A stretch of 64,000 nt of DNA, from the NCBI GenBank assembly GCA_963762425.1, contig CAVXKY010000019.1:101441-165440 (forward strand). Direction: 5' to 3'. The notes under the pieces are model-generated. The model worked only from the letters and a program-made list of their open reading frames with translations. It was not told the DNA's origin and did not search any database. Position 1 is the stretch's first letter. Each line of letters begins with the position of its first letter. Positions 7,839 through 15,852 of the stretch are shown here, piece after piece. Source of the DNA: REEB95 sp963762425. Its GTDB lineage: Bacteria; Pseudomonadota; Alphaproteobacteria; ATCC43930; CGMCC-115725. The translations under genes and the position numbers were made by a program.

Positions 7839-9023
7839 TTACCGGCCGGCCTTCCGCGGGAAATAGAGCTCCAAAACATTGCGATAGATTTCCGTGAGAT
7901 TTTCGATGTCTTGGAGGCTGGCGCGCTCATCGAGCTTATGGGCGCTCTCGCCGACCAGGCCGAACTCCGCCACCGGGCAATAGGCCTGGATGAAGCGCGC
8001 ATCCGAGGTGCCGCCCCCGGTGCCGAGGCTGGGCGTCAAGCCGGTGACGGATTTCACCGCCTCGGTCAGCAGCTGGCTCACCTCGCCCTGCTGCACGATG
8101 AAGGATTCACCGCTCACCCGCACATCGAGCCCGTCGCCTTCGCGCCAACCGGCCTTTCCCAGCACGTCCCTGATCCAACGGTCCAAGGTTTTGCTGGTCC
8201 ATTTGTCGTTGAAGCGGATGTTGAACACGGCGCGCGCCGTATCCGGGATGACATTGGCCGCGGGATTACCGACATCGACGGTCGAGATCTGGAGATTCGA
8301 GGGCTCGAAATTCGCGCTTCCCTGGTCGATGGGCGTCGCGACCAGCGCATGCAGCATCGCCGCCAGCCGGTGGGCGGCGTTGTCGGCGTGTTGCGGATAG
8401 GCGGTGTGGCCCTGGACGCCGCGCACGGTGAGGTAGCCGTTGAGGCTGCCGCGCCGGCCGATCTTGATCGTGTCGCCCAGGATTTTGGCGTTGGTCGGCT
8501 CGCCCACCACGCAAGCGTCGAGCTTCTCGCCGCGCTGCTTGAGCCATTCCAGAACCTTGCGCGTGCCGTTGACGGCGGCGGCTTCCTCGTCGCCGGTGAT
8601 GAGCAGGCTGATCGAGCCGCCGAATCCTTGCCCGCGCGACGCCAAAAACCGCGACACCGCGGCCGCGAAACAGGCGATCGCGCCTTTCATGTCGGCGGCG
8701 CCGCGGCCGATGAGGACGCCGTCCCGTCGCGCGGCGGCGAAGGGGTCGGACGACCAGCCGGCAAGATTGCCCGGCGGCACCACGTCGGTATGGCCGGCGA
8801 AGCAGAAATTGCGCCCGGTCTTGCCGAGCCGCGCATAGAGGTTCAGCACCTTGTCGGTGCCGGGCTCGGCGAATTCGACGGTCTCGCAGACAAAACCCAG
8901 CCCTTCGAGCGCGCGCGCGAGAAACGGGATCGCGCCCGCATCCTGGGGCGTGACGCTCGGGAAACGGATCAGCTCCGCCGCGAGATGCACGGGATCGATG
9001 GGGACCATGGGTTTTCCCGCCAT
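7839..9023 (-). CDS. dapE: Succinyl-diaminopimelate desuccinylase
   Basis: DapE is a zinc peptidase-family (M20) enzyme that hydrolyses N-succinyl-LL-DAP in lysine and cell-wall synthesis. Zinc and catalytic motifs are FCFAGHTDVVPPG (His, Asp), GRGAADMKGAIACF and LLITGDEEAAAVNGT (catalytic Glu-Glu). LGTGGGTSDARFI and a final EFGLVGESAHKLDE also match. ATG 9023 overlaps the dapD stop (TGATG), supporting coupling; an internal ATG at 9008 (MVPIDPVHL) would give a more standard N-terminus. Length is 394 aa from 9023. Confidence 0.96.
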   Translation of the reverse strand: MAGKPMVPIDPVHLAAELIRFPSVTPQDAGAIPFLARALEGLGFVCETVEFAEPGTDKVLNLYARLGKTGRNFCFAGHTDVVPPGNLAGWSSDPFAAARRDGVLIGRGAADMKGAIACFAAAVSRFLASRGQGFGGSISLLITGDEEAAAVNGTRKVLEWLKQRGEKLDACVVGEPTNAKILGDTIKIGRRGSLNGYLTVRGVQGHTAYPQHADNAAHRLAAMLHALVATPIDQGSANFEPSNLQISTVDVGNPAANVIPDTARAVFNIRFNDKWTSKTLDRWIRDVLGKAGWREGDGLDVRVSGESFIVQQGEVSQLLTEAVKSVTGLTPSLGTGGGTSDARFIQAYCPVAEFGLVGESAHKLDERASLQDIENLTEIYRNVLELYFPRKAGR

Positions 9024-9853
9024 CAGTCGCGCAGCAATTCGTTGATCGAGGTCTTGGCGCGCGTGCGTGCATCCACCCGCTTGACGATGACGCAGCAGGC
9101 AAGGCTCGGGCCTTTGCCGTCCCTGGCCGGCAGGCTGCCCGGCACCACCACGGCATAGGCCGGCACGCGGCCGATGAAAATCTCGCCCGAAGCGCGGTCG
9201 ACGATCTTGGTCGAGGCGCCGATGAAGCAACCCATGGCCAACACAGCGCCTTCCTCGACGATCGCGCCCTCGGCCACCTCGCTGCGCGCGCCGATGAAGC
9301 AGCGATCCTCGATGATGACCGGCGCGGCTTGAACCGGCTCGAGCACGCCGCCGATGCCGACCCCGCCGGAGATGTGGCAATCGGCGCCGATCTGCGCGCA
9401 AGAGCCCACCGTCGACCAGGTGTCGATCATGGTGCCCGGCCCCACATAAGCGCCGACATTGACGAAACACGGCATTAATACAGCCCCCGGAGCAATGTAC
9501 GCGGAATGGCGCACCACCGCGCCCGGCACGGCGCGGAATCCCGCCTTGCGGAACTGCGACGCGCCCCAGCCGGCGAATTTGGACGGCACCTTGTCCCACC
9601 AGCGCGCGCCCCCCGGTCCGCCGGCAATCGGCGCCATATCGGTCAGGGCGAAGGACAATAGCACCGCCTTCTTGAGCCATTGGTGGACATGCCACGCACC
9701 GCCGCTTTTTTCGGCAACGCGGAGAGTTCCCCGGTCGAGCAGATCGAGCGCGGACGCCACCGCTTTGCGCGCGGCCGTCTTCGCCTTGGCGTCGAGGGTT
9801 TGGCGCCGCTCCCAGGCAGAATCGATGGTCGTTTGAAGTCGTGAAATATCCAT
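9023..9853 (-). CDS. dapD: Tetrahydrodipicolinate N-succinyltransferase
   Basis: DapD transfers succinyl from succinyl-CoA to tetrahydrodipicolinate, two steps before DapE. The 276-aa protein opens MDISRLQTTIDSAWERRQ. It contains left-handed beta-helix hexapeptide stretches (VVRHSAYIAPGAVLMP, CFVNVGAYVGPGTMIDTWST, GVGIGGVLEPVQAAPVII). The segment GARSEVAEGAIVEEGAVL is typical of this trimeric family. It is translationally linked to dapE. dapF, another step of the pathway, is elsewhere in the window. Confidence 0.97.
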   Translation of the reverse strand: MDISRLQTTIDSAWERRQTLDAKAKTAARKAVASALDLLDRGTLRVAEKSGGAWHVHQWLKKAVLLSFALTDMAPIAGGPGGARWWDKVPSKFAGWGASQFRKAGFRAVPGAVVRHSAYIAPGAVLMPCFVNVGAYVGPGTMIDTWSTVGSCAQIGADCHISGGVGIGGVLEPVQAAPVIIEDRCFIGARSEVAEGAIVEEGAVLAMGCFIGASTKIVDRASGEIFIGRVPAYAVVVPGSLPARDGKGPSLACCVIVKRVDARTRAKTSINELLRD

Positions 9854-9968
9854 GGCGTGAAGGTTTTAAGGCGGCTGGCGCGGCAACACAAGCGGCGGGA
9901 CCAGGGCCTGACAAGCCCGGCGGCGAAGGTCCATAATGACGCGGCAATCGATGGCGGGAGGCACCAGG

Positions 9969-10883
9969 ATGAGCTGGCAACCGGCGGCGGAACCAAGGGC
10001 GGACGGGCCCCCGCAGTCATTGCTCGAGATGACGATCGAGCCCCGCCTGCGCGATTTGGGCGACGGGTTTTCGGTGCGGCGCGTGCTGCCTTTCGCCAAG
10101 CGGCGTTCGGTCGGCCCCTTCGTCTTCTTCGATCATTTCGGCCCCACCGTTTTCGGCCCGGGCCAGGGCATGGACGTGCGGCCGCACCCGCATATCGGCC
10201 TGGCGACCATCACTTATCTGTTCGAGGGCGAGATTCTGCACCGCGACAGCCTGGACAATGTCCAGCCGATCCGGCCGGGCGAGGTCAATTGGATGACCGC
10301 CGGGCGCGGCATCGCGCATTCCGAGCGCACGCCGCCCGGTCTCCGGCCGCGCGGCTCAAGGCTGCACGGCATCCAGAGCTGGGTGGCGCTGCCACGCGCG
10401 TTCGAGGAAACCGCGCCGCGCTTCGCGCATTACGCGACAGAGGCGCAACCCGTGATCGAAGGCGAAGGCAAAAGCCTGCGCCTGCTCGCGGGGACGCTGT
10501 TCGGCAAGCGCGCGCCGGTCGAGGTCTTTTCCGGGATGTTCTATGCCGATGCGGAAATGATTGCCGGCGCCAGGCTGGAACTGGACGGCGACCATGCCGA
10601 GCGCGCGGCCTATATCGTCGAAGGATCGGTCGAATTCGCCGGAACCCGCCACGAGGCTGGGCGCATGCTGGTGTTCCGGAGCGGGAAGCCGGCGATTCTG
10701 GCCGCGCGCGAGCCCACGCGTCTCATGCTCTTGGGCGGCGAGAGCCTCGACGGGCCGCGCCAAATCTGGTGGAACTACGTCTCGAGTTCCGAGGAACGCA
10801 TCGAGCAGGCCAAGGCCGATTGGAAAGCCGGCCGCTTCGCCAAGGTGACCGGCGACGACGAGTTCATCCCTCTGCCGGAGTGA
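9969..10883 (+). CDS. Pirin family protein
   Basis: This is a cupin-fold, metal-binding protein of the pirin family, some of which act as quercetin 2,3-dioxygenases. The first cupin contains HPHIGLATITYLFEGEILHR and VNWMTAGRGIAHSERTP with the expected His/His/Glu-type ligands. LHGIQSWVALP then links to the C-terminal pirin domain (EVFSGMFYADAEMI). ATG 9969 (MSWQPAAEP) is chosen because GGGAGG lies about 8 bases upstream; open frame extends back to 9936. Length is 304 aa. The 3' end overlaps the converging HAD gene by 20 bases. The physiological role is unknown. Confidence 0.9.
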   Translation: MSWQPAAEPRADGPPQSLLEMTIEPRLRDLGDGFSVRRVLPFAKRRSVGPFVFFDHFGPTVFGPGQGMDVRPHPHIGLATITYLFEGEILHRDSLDNVQPIRPGEVNWMTAGRGIAHSERTPPGLRPRGSRLHGIQSWVALPRAFEETAPRFAHYATEAQPVIEGEGKSLRLLAGTLFGKRAPVEVFSGMFYADAEMIAGARLELDGDHAERAAYIVEGSVEFAGTRHEAGRMLVFRSGKPAILAAREPTRLMLLGGESLDGPRQIWWNYVSSSEERIEQAKADWKAGRFAKVTGDDEFIPLPE

Positions 10884-11559
10884 CCGGGCGCGCCGTCGCG
10901 GCTTCGGTGAGGAACGATGCCAAATCCTCGACGGTGTGATGGATATGCGGCGCGTGAGAAGATTCGAGCTCGGGATGCGGACCGTTCTTGAGCCAGATCG
11001 TGGTCATGCCGAGCGCCGCCGCCGGCGGCAGATTCCGCGCCATGTCCTCGACCATGGCAGCGTGCGCGGGCATGATTCCGTAACGCGCGATGAGATCGCG
11101 ATATCCGGAAGGATCGGGCTTGGGACGGTAATCGATGGCGGCGATGTCATGGATCGCGTCGAAATGCGCCGCCAGACCCAGGCGGTCGAGCACGCGCTCG
11201 GCGTGGCGCCTGGTGCCGTTGGTGAAGACCAGCTTGCGCCCCGGAAGATCCGCCAGCGCTCGGCCCAGCACCGGATCGGCCGCCACCGCGGACAGGTCGA
11301 TCTCGTGCACGTAATCGAGGAAACGCTGCGGCTCCAGGCCGTATTCGTCCATCAAGCCGCGTAGCGTGGTGCCGTGCTGGCTGAAATAGCGCCGGCGTAA
11401 TTCATGGGCGCCCTCGTGGTCGAGTTGCAGCTCCTCCATGATGAAGCGCCCCATGCGCTGCTCGACCTCGATGTAAAGCCGGCAGGAGGCGGGGTAGAGC
11501 GTGTTGTCGAGATCGAATATCCAGTTCTCGATGCGGTCGAGCGGCGTGGAATGAGCCAT
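10864..11559 (-). CDS. HAD-superfamily pyrimidine 5'-nucleotidase
   Basis: All HAD motifs are visible: motif I WIFDLDNTLYP (nucleophile Asp), motif II VFTNGT, motif III Lys in DYRPKPDPSGY, and motif IV MVEDMARNL. The helical cap contains FSQHGTTLRGL, typical of pyrimidine 5'-nucleotidases (SDT1-like) that hydrolyse UMP/CMP. ATG 11559 is preferred; a TTG at 11571 overlaps the argB stop and would add four residues. It is immediately downstream of argB in the same direction. Confidence 0.88.
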   Translation of the reverse strand: MAHSTPLDRIENWIFDLDNTLYPASCRLYIEVEQRMGRFIMEELQLDHEGAHELRRRYFSQHGTTLRGLMDEYGLEPQRFLDYVHEIDLSAVAADPVLGRALADLPGRKLVFTNGTRRHAERVLDRLGLAAHFDAIHDIAAIDYRPKPDPSGYRDLIARYGIMPAHAAMVEDMARNLPPAAALGMTTIWLKNGPHPELESSHAPHIHHTVEDLASFLTEAATARPVTPAEG

Positions 11560-11567
11560 GGCGCGGC

Positions 11568-12494
11568 TCAATGCCCGCGCTTGCGGCGGCGGATCAGCGT
11601 GCCGACGCCGTGAGCGGCGAACAGCTCCAGCAAGATGGCATGCGGCACCCTGCCGTCGATGATGACCGAGGCCTCGACCCCGGCCGCAATCGCCTCGATG
11701 CAGGTCTCGACCTTGGGGATCATGCCGCCCGAGATGGTGCCGGCTGAGATCATGGCCTTGGCCTCGGCGACCGAAAGCTCGTGGACGAGCTTTTTCTTCT
11801 GGTCGAGCACGCCGGTGACGTCGGTCAGCAGCAAAAGCCGAACCGCCTTGACCGCGCCCGCCACCGCGCCCGCCACGGTGTCGGCGTTGATGTTATAGGT
11901 CTCGCCGTGATCGCCCACGCCGATGGGCGCGATCACCGGGATGATGTCGGAGCGGATCAGATGCTCCAACACCGCGGCATCGACCGCCGCGGGCTCGCCG
12001 ACGAAGCCCAAATCGAGCACCTTCTCGATATTGCTGTCGCTCTCGGCGCGCTTCTTGGAAATCTTGCGCGCCCGGATCAAATCGGCGTCCTTGCCCGAGA
12101 GGCCGATCGCCTTGCCGCCGGCCTTGTTGATGGCGGCGACGATCTCCTTGTTGATCGAACCCGACAGCACCATCTCGACGATCTCGACCGTGTCCTTGTC
12201 GGTGACGCGCAATCCATCGACGAAGGAACTCTTGATCTTGAGCCGTTCCAGCATCTGGCCGATCTGCGGCCCGCCGCCATGGACGACGATGGGATTGACG
12301 CCGACCTGCTTCAGCAGCACCACGTCACGCGCGAACATCTCGGCGATGGACGTGTCGCCCATGGCATGGCCGCCGTATTTGACCACGATGGTCTTGCCGG
12401 AATAGCGCCGCATATAGGGCAGCGCCTCGGACAGCGTGACGGCCTTGGCTGCGGCGGCGGCGTCGATCTGGTTGGGCGGGGATTTCTCGCTCAT
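11568..12494 (-). CDS. argB: Acetylglutamate kinase
   Basis: ArgB phosphorylates N-acetylglutamate, the second step of arginine synthesis. The 308-aa protein has the amino-acid-kinase glycine motifs TIVVKYGGHAMGD and NPIVVHGGGPQIG. It also shows VDGLRVTDKDTVEIVEMVL, NADTVAGAVAGAV and GGMIPKVETCIEAI. Substrate and nucleotide residues are conserved throughout. It lies between engB and the HAD phosphatase in one leftward gene string. Confidence 0.97.
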   Translation of the reverse strand: MSEKSPPNQIDAAAAAKAVTLSEALPYMRRYSGKTIVVKYGGHAMGDTSIAEMFARDVVLLKQVGVNPIVVHGGGPQIGQMLERLKIKSSFVDGLRVTDKDTVEIVEMVLSGSINKEIVAAINKAGGKAIGLSGKDADLIRARKISKKRAESDSNIEKVLDLGFVGEPAAVDAAVLEHLIRSDIIPVIAPIGVGDHGETYNINADTVAGAVAGAVKAVRLLLLTDVTGVLDQKKKLVHELSVAEAKAMISAGTISGGMIPKVETCIEAIAAGVEASVIIDGRVPHAILLELFAAHGVGTLIRRRKRGH

Positions 12495-12520
12495 GGCGGG
12501 CGTTTATAGCGGCATCGGGC

Positions 12521-13183
12521 TTAGCTCGCCAGCGTGGCGAGCATGCCGCGCAACTCGGGCAACCCCGCGCCGCTGCGCGCGCTCGCCGCGAAGACCGCGG
12601 GATAGGCCGAAACGTAGCGCCGCAACTCCGCCTCGGTGGCGGCCAGGCGGGATGCGAGATCGTCGGGTTTGACCGCGTCGGATTTGGTCAGTACGGCGAG
12701 GCCGGGAACCGCCTCGGCGGCCAGAAGCGCGAAGGCAGCGCGGTCGCTGTCCTTCAGCCCATGGCGGGCGTCGATCAGCACCAAGGCGTGCTTCAGGCAG
12801 GACCGGCGGCCGAGATAGAAGCCGATCGAATCGGCCCAATCGTCCCTCTCGCGCTTCGAGGCCGTGGCATAACCGTAACCCGGAAGGTCGACCAGCATCA
12901 GCCGCCCGCCGAGATCGAAGAAATTGATCTGGCGCGTGCGCCCGGGCGTGCGCGAGATGCGCGCCAGGGCCTTGCGGCCGGTGAGCGCGTTCAACAGGCT
13001 CGATTTTCCAACATTGGAACGGCCGAGAAAGGCCACTTCCGGCAACCGTTCGGGCGGCAGCGCGGCGGGATCATTTGCCCCGGCGGTGAAACGGCAGGAA
13101 AGCGCGAACAGCAGGCGGCCCGCCTCGCGTGCCTTCTCGTCCGGCGCCGCGTCAGGAGGAAAGACCGCGGCGGCTTCGGCCAT
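12521..13183 (-). CDS. engB: Ribosome biogenesis GTPase EngB/YsxC
   Basis: EngB is an essential GTPase of 50S assembly. G motifs are G1 GRSNVGKSSL, G3 DLPGYG and G4 TKSD, with a G5-like ASARSG. ATG 13183 (MAEAAAVFPP) starts 6 bases after the yidC stop and gives a normal length of 220 aa. In-frame ATGs at 13222 and 13258 lie inside yidC and would add up to 25 residues. Position directly after yidC is common in alphaproteobacteria. Confidence 0.95.
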   Translation of the reverse strand: MAEAAAVFPPDAAPDEKAREAGRLLFALSCRFTAGANDPAALPPERLPEVAFLGRSNVGKSSLLNALTGRKALARISRTPGRTRQINFFDLGGRLMLVDLPGYGYATASKRERDDWADSIGFYLGRRSCLKHALVLIDARHGLKDSDRAAFALLAAEAVPGLAVLTKSDAVKPDDLASRLAATEAELRRYVSAYPAVFAASARSGAGLPELRGMLATLAS

Positions 13184-13188
13184 CGGCT

Positions 13189-14919
13189 CTAGGCTTTCCG
13201 GGCGCGCCGCATGATCGTCCATTGCTGGGCGATCGACAGCAAATTGTTCCAGCTCCAATAAATCACCAATCCCGCGGCGAACTGCGCCAGCATGACGGTG
13301 AACACGAAGGGCAGCACCATGAACATCTTGGCCTGGATCGGATCGGGCGGCGCCGGGTTGAGCTTCTGTTGCAGGAACATGGTGACGCCCATGATGAGCG
13401 GCCAGGCTCCGATGTGCAGGACGGAGTGCAGGAAGGCGATGTCGGGCGGAGCGTAAGGCAGGAGTCCGAACAAATTGACGAAGGTGGTGGGATCGGGCAC
13501 CGAGAGATCGTGAATCCAGCCGTAGAACGGCGCCTGGCGCATCTCGATAGTGACGTAGAGCACCTTATAGAGCGAGAAGAACACCGGAATCTGGATGACG
13601 ATGGGCAGGCATCCCGCCATCGGGTTGGCGCCGACGCGCTTGTAGAGCGCCATCATCTCCTTGTTGAGCTTCTCCTTGTCATCGGGATACTTCTCCCTGA
13701 GCTTCTGTATCTCGGGCTGCAACAGCTTCATCTTGCCCATCGCCCGATAGGATTTGTTGGCGAGCGGAAAGAAGGCGAGCTTGATGATGACGGTGAGCAA
13801 CATGATGGCGAGACCGAAATTGCCGAGCAGCTTGTAGAAGAAATCGAGCGCCAGGAAGATCGGCTTGGTGAGGAAGTAGAACCAGCCGAAATCGATGGCG
13901 CGGTCGAAGCGCGGAATCTGGTCCTGCACCTCGTAGCGGTCGAGCAGCGACACCAGTTTGGCGCCGGCGAAGAAGTGGCTTGCGGCGCTGACGGATGCGC
14001 CGGGATCGAGCGCTTGCGGAGCTCCCCGGTAATCGACCTGCCAGAGATCAGCCTGGTCGCGCTCGACATGGGTGAAACGCGCCTTGATCGCCTCCTTCTG
14101 GTCAGGGATAAGCGCGGACAGCCAGTATTTGTCGGTGATGCCGAGCCAGCCGCCGACAGAGTTGAATTCCTGGGGCGGCTCGTCTTTGAGGGTGGCGTAT
14201 TTGATCTCCTTGAGCGTGCCGTCGAGCACGCCGATCGGGCCTTCATGAAGGAGATAGGTCGTGGTCGCGGGCGGCGGCCCGGCGCGCGACACCAGCCCGT
14301 AGGAATAGAGCGTGACCTTTTCCTTGGCTGTGCTGGTCACGCTGTCGGTGACGGTGAACATGTAATCCGCATCGACCGCGATATGGCGGGTGAATTTCAG
14401 GCCCGCGCCGTTATCCCAGGTGAGATCAACCGCATGGTCGGGGGTCAGATCTCCGCGGGATGCGCTCCAGCGCGTATCCGGTCCGGGCACCTTGACCGCG
14501 GGATCGCTCGGGACCCAGCCGAATTGCAGGAAATAGGGATGCGCCGTGCCGTCTGGCGCCAGCAGCACGATCTCGGGACTGTCGGGATCGGTGGTCTCGC
14601 GATAGCCGGTGAGAGTCAGGTCGTCGACCCGCCCGCCGGTGAGATTGATCGAACCCTTGAGCCGGGGCGTCGCTATCGCGACGCGCGGCGATTGGGCGAT
14701 TACGCTCTCGCGCGATGCCGCCTGGACCGCGCCCTGAACGCCGGGCGCCGATGCTCCGGTCTGCCCCGGAGACGCCGCCTGGCCCGGGACGGCGGTAGTG
14801 GTCTGGGTTTGCGGCGGCACCGGCTTCGGCGGAAATATCCGCTCATAGAACACCTGGAAGCCGATCAGGATGGCGATCGAAATGCCGATGGCGACGAACA
14901 GATTGCGTTGCTGATCCAT
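13189..14919 (-). CDS. yidC: Membrane protein insertase YidC
   Basis: YidC inserts and folds inner-membrane proteins alone or with SecYEG. The 576-aa protein has an N-terminal anchor (LFVAIGISIAILIGFQVFYE), a Pro/Thr/Gln linker, a large periplasmic beta domain (about 90-360) and the conserved five-helix core. The core begins FYFLTKPIFLALDFFYKLLGN and continues with LANKSYRAMGKMKLLQPEI and NPMAGCLPIVIQIPVFFSLY. FMVLPFVFTVMLAQFAAGLV is the late helix. It belongs to the rpmH-rnpA-yidD-yidC-engB cluster. A 740-codon open frame on the opposite strand is only its antisense shadow. Confidence 0.98.
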   Translation of the reverse strand: MDQQRNLFVAIGISIAILIGFQVFYERIFPPKPVPPQTQTTTAVPGQAASPGQTGASAPGVQGAVQAASRESVIAQSPRVAIATPRLKGSINLTGGRVDDLTLTGYRETTDPDSPEIVLLAPDGTAHPYFLQFGWVPSDPAVKVPGPDTRWSASRGDLTPDHAVDLTWDNGAGLKFTRHIAVDADYMFTVTDSVTSTAKEKVTLYSYGLVSRAGPPPATTTYLLHEGPIGVLDGTLKEIKYATLKDEPPQEFNSVGGWLGITDKYWLSALIPDQKEAIKARFTHVERDQADLWQVDYRGAPQALDPGASVSAASHFFAGAKLVSLLDRYEVQDQIPRFDRAIDFGWFYFLTKPIFLALDFFYKLLGNFGLAIMLLTVIIKLAFFPLANKSYRAMGKMKLLQPEIQKLREKYPDDKEKLNKEMMALYKRVGANPMAGCLPIVIQIPVFFSLYKVLYVTIEMRQAPFYGWIHDLSVPDPTTFVNLFGLLPYAPPDIAFLHSVLHIGAWPLIMGVTMFLQQKLNPAPPDPIQAKMFMVLPFVFTVMLAQFAAGLVIYWSWNNLLSIAQQWTIMRRARKA

Positions 14920-14922
14920 GGG

Positions 14923-15156
14923 CTACGGCCTGGCGCCGGCGGCGGGAGGCACGGGATCGACGCCCGAACCGCCCCAGGGATGACAGCGCAGCAGGCGCCG
15001 GACCGCGAGCAGCAACCCGCGCATGGACCCATGGTCGTGGATCGCCTGCGCGGCATATTCCGAACAGCTCGGCCAATAGCGGCAGCGAGGCCCCAGCAGC
15101 GGCGAGACCAGCAGCTGATAGAGCCTGATGAAACCGCGCAGTACAGCGCTAACCAT
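14923..15156 (-). CDS. yidD: Membrane protein insertion efficiency factor YidD
   Basis: YidD is a small membrane-associated protein that assists YidC-dependent insertion. From ATG 15156 it is 77 aa: MVSAVLRGFIRLYQLLVSPL forms an amphipathic/membrane helix, followed by the diagnostic CRYWPSCSEYAAQAI and LLRCHPWGGSGVDPVP with its conserved cysteines. A longer start at 15195 would overlap rnpA and is less family-like. It lies 3 bases upstream of yidC. Confidence 0.96.
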   Translation of the reverse strand: MVSAVLRGFIRLYQLLVSPLLGPRCRYWPSCSEYAAQAIHDHGSMRGLLLAVRRLLRCHPWGGSGVDPVPPAAGARP

Positions 15157-15187
15157 TATTTTCCGCTCTCCCCGTCCGCTCTCAATC

Positions 15188-15547
15188 TTACCCACTCTGC
15201 TCTTCCCAGGCGCCCAAACGCTTCATGGCGGTTTCCAAATCAAGCAGCAGATCGGGAAATTTCCGCGACAAGGTTTCGGCGCGCGCAATCACCACGTAAT
15301 CATGGCTCGATGCGGCGTGGCGTTCGAGCACCTGCCGCGCCGCCGCCTTGAGCCGACGCCGCGCCCGGTTACGCTCGACCGCGATGCCCACCTTGCGGCT
15401 GGCCGTGAAGCCCACCCGCGAGGAGGCGGGCTCCGCCACGGCGCGCCGGCAGGCCTGCAGGATCAGGCCGGGAGCGACATATTTGCGCCGCTGGCCGGCA
15501 ACGGCGAGAAAATCGGCCCGCCGTTTGAGACGCTCGATCTTGGTCAT
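15188..15547 (-). CDS. rnpA: Ribonuclease P protein component
   Basis: This is the protein cofactor of RNase P for tRNA 5' maturation. The 119-aa basic protein has an N-terminal substrate cleft (ERLKRRADFLAVAGQRRKY). The RNR signature is KVGIAVERNRARRRLKAAAR around residues 62-81. It follows rpmH in the same direction, the classic rpmH-rnpA pair. Confidence 0.97.
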   Translation of the reverse strand: MTKIERLKRRADFLAVAGQRRKYVAPGLILQACRRAVAEPASSRVGFTASRKVGIAVERNRARRRLKAAARQVLERHAASSHDYVVIARAETLSRKFPDLLLDLETAMKRLGAWEEQSG

Positions 15548-15577
15548 GACTCCGCCGCTTGGGCGCCGCGCCGGTGC

Positions 15578-15712
15578 TCAAGCCGAAAGGCGCTTTCGAC
15601 CCTTGGCGCGACGGCTGGAAAGCACGCGACGTCCCCCGACCGTGGACATGCGCGCGCGAAAACCATGGCGGCGCTTGCGAATGAGTTTGCTCGGCTGATA
15701 GGTGCGCTTCAC
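15578..15712 (-). CDS. rpmH: 50S ribosomal protein L34
   Basis: This 44-residue protein is encoded on the minus strand from a GTG start at 15712 to TGA at 15578. It begins MKRTYQPSKLIRKRRHGFRA and ends in the typical RVLSSRRAKGRKRLSA. It heads the rnpA-yidD-yidC cluster and has a strong promoter directly upstream. Confidence 0.97.
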   Translation of the reverse strand: MKRTYQPSKLIRKRRHGFRARMSTVGGRRVLSSRRAKGRKRLSA

Positions 15713-15754
15713 GGCTGGGGACTCCGGCGATGCTTCTCGCTCGATGGACGGCGC

Positions 15755-15783
15755 TGTATACGAAAGCGGGTGGGCGAAGTCAA
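15755..15783 (-). promoter_or_regulatory. Strong sigma-70 promoter for rpmH
   Basis: On the minus strand TTGACT (15783-15778) and TATACA (15760-15755) are separated by exactly 17 bases, a near-consensus sigma-70 promoter. Predicted start of transcription is near 15748, leaving a leader of about 35 nt before the rpmH GTG codon. Confidence 0.75.
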
Positions 15784-15852
15784 CGCCGCCGCCTTGTGTG
15801 CCGGGGTTACAAAGGGCTTACGCCAAAAGACCTTGGAATAGGGGGCTTTGGA

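Noticed and set aside
13129..15351. 740-codon open frame on the plus strand
   Set aside because: It is antisense to yidC, yidD and rnpA, has no ribosome site and encodes a His/Glu/Arg-rich composition typical of the complement of GC-rich genes.
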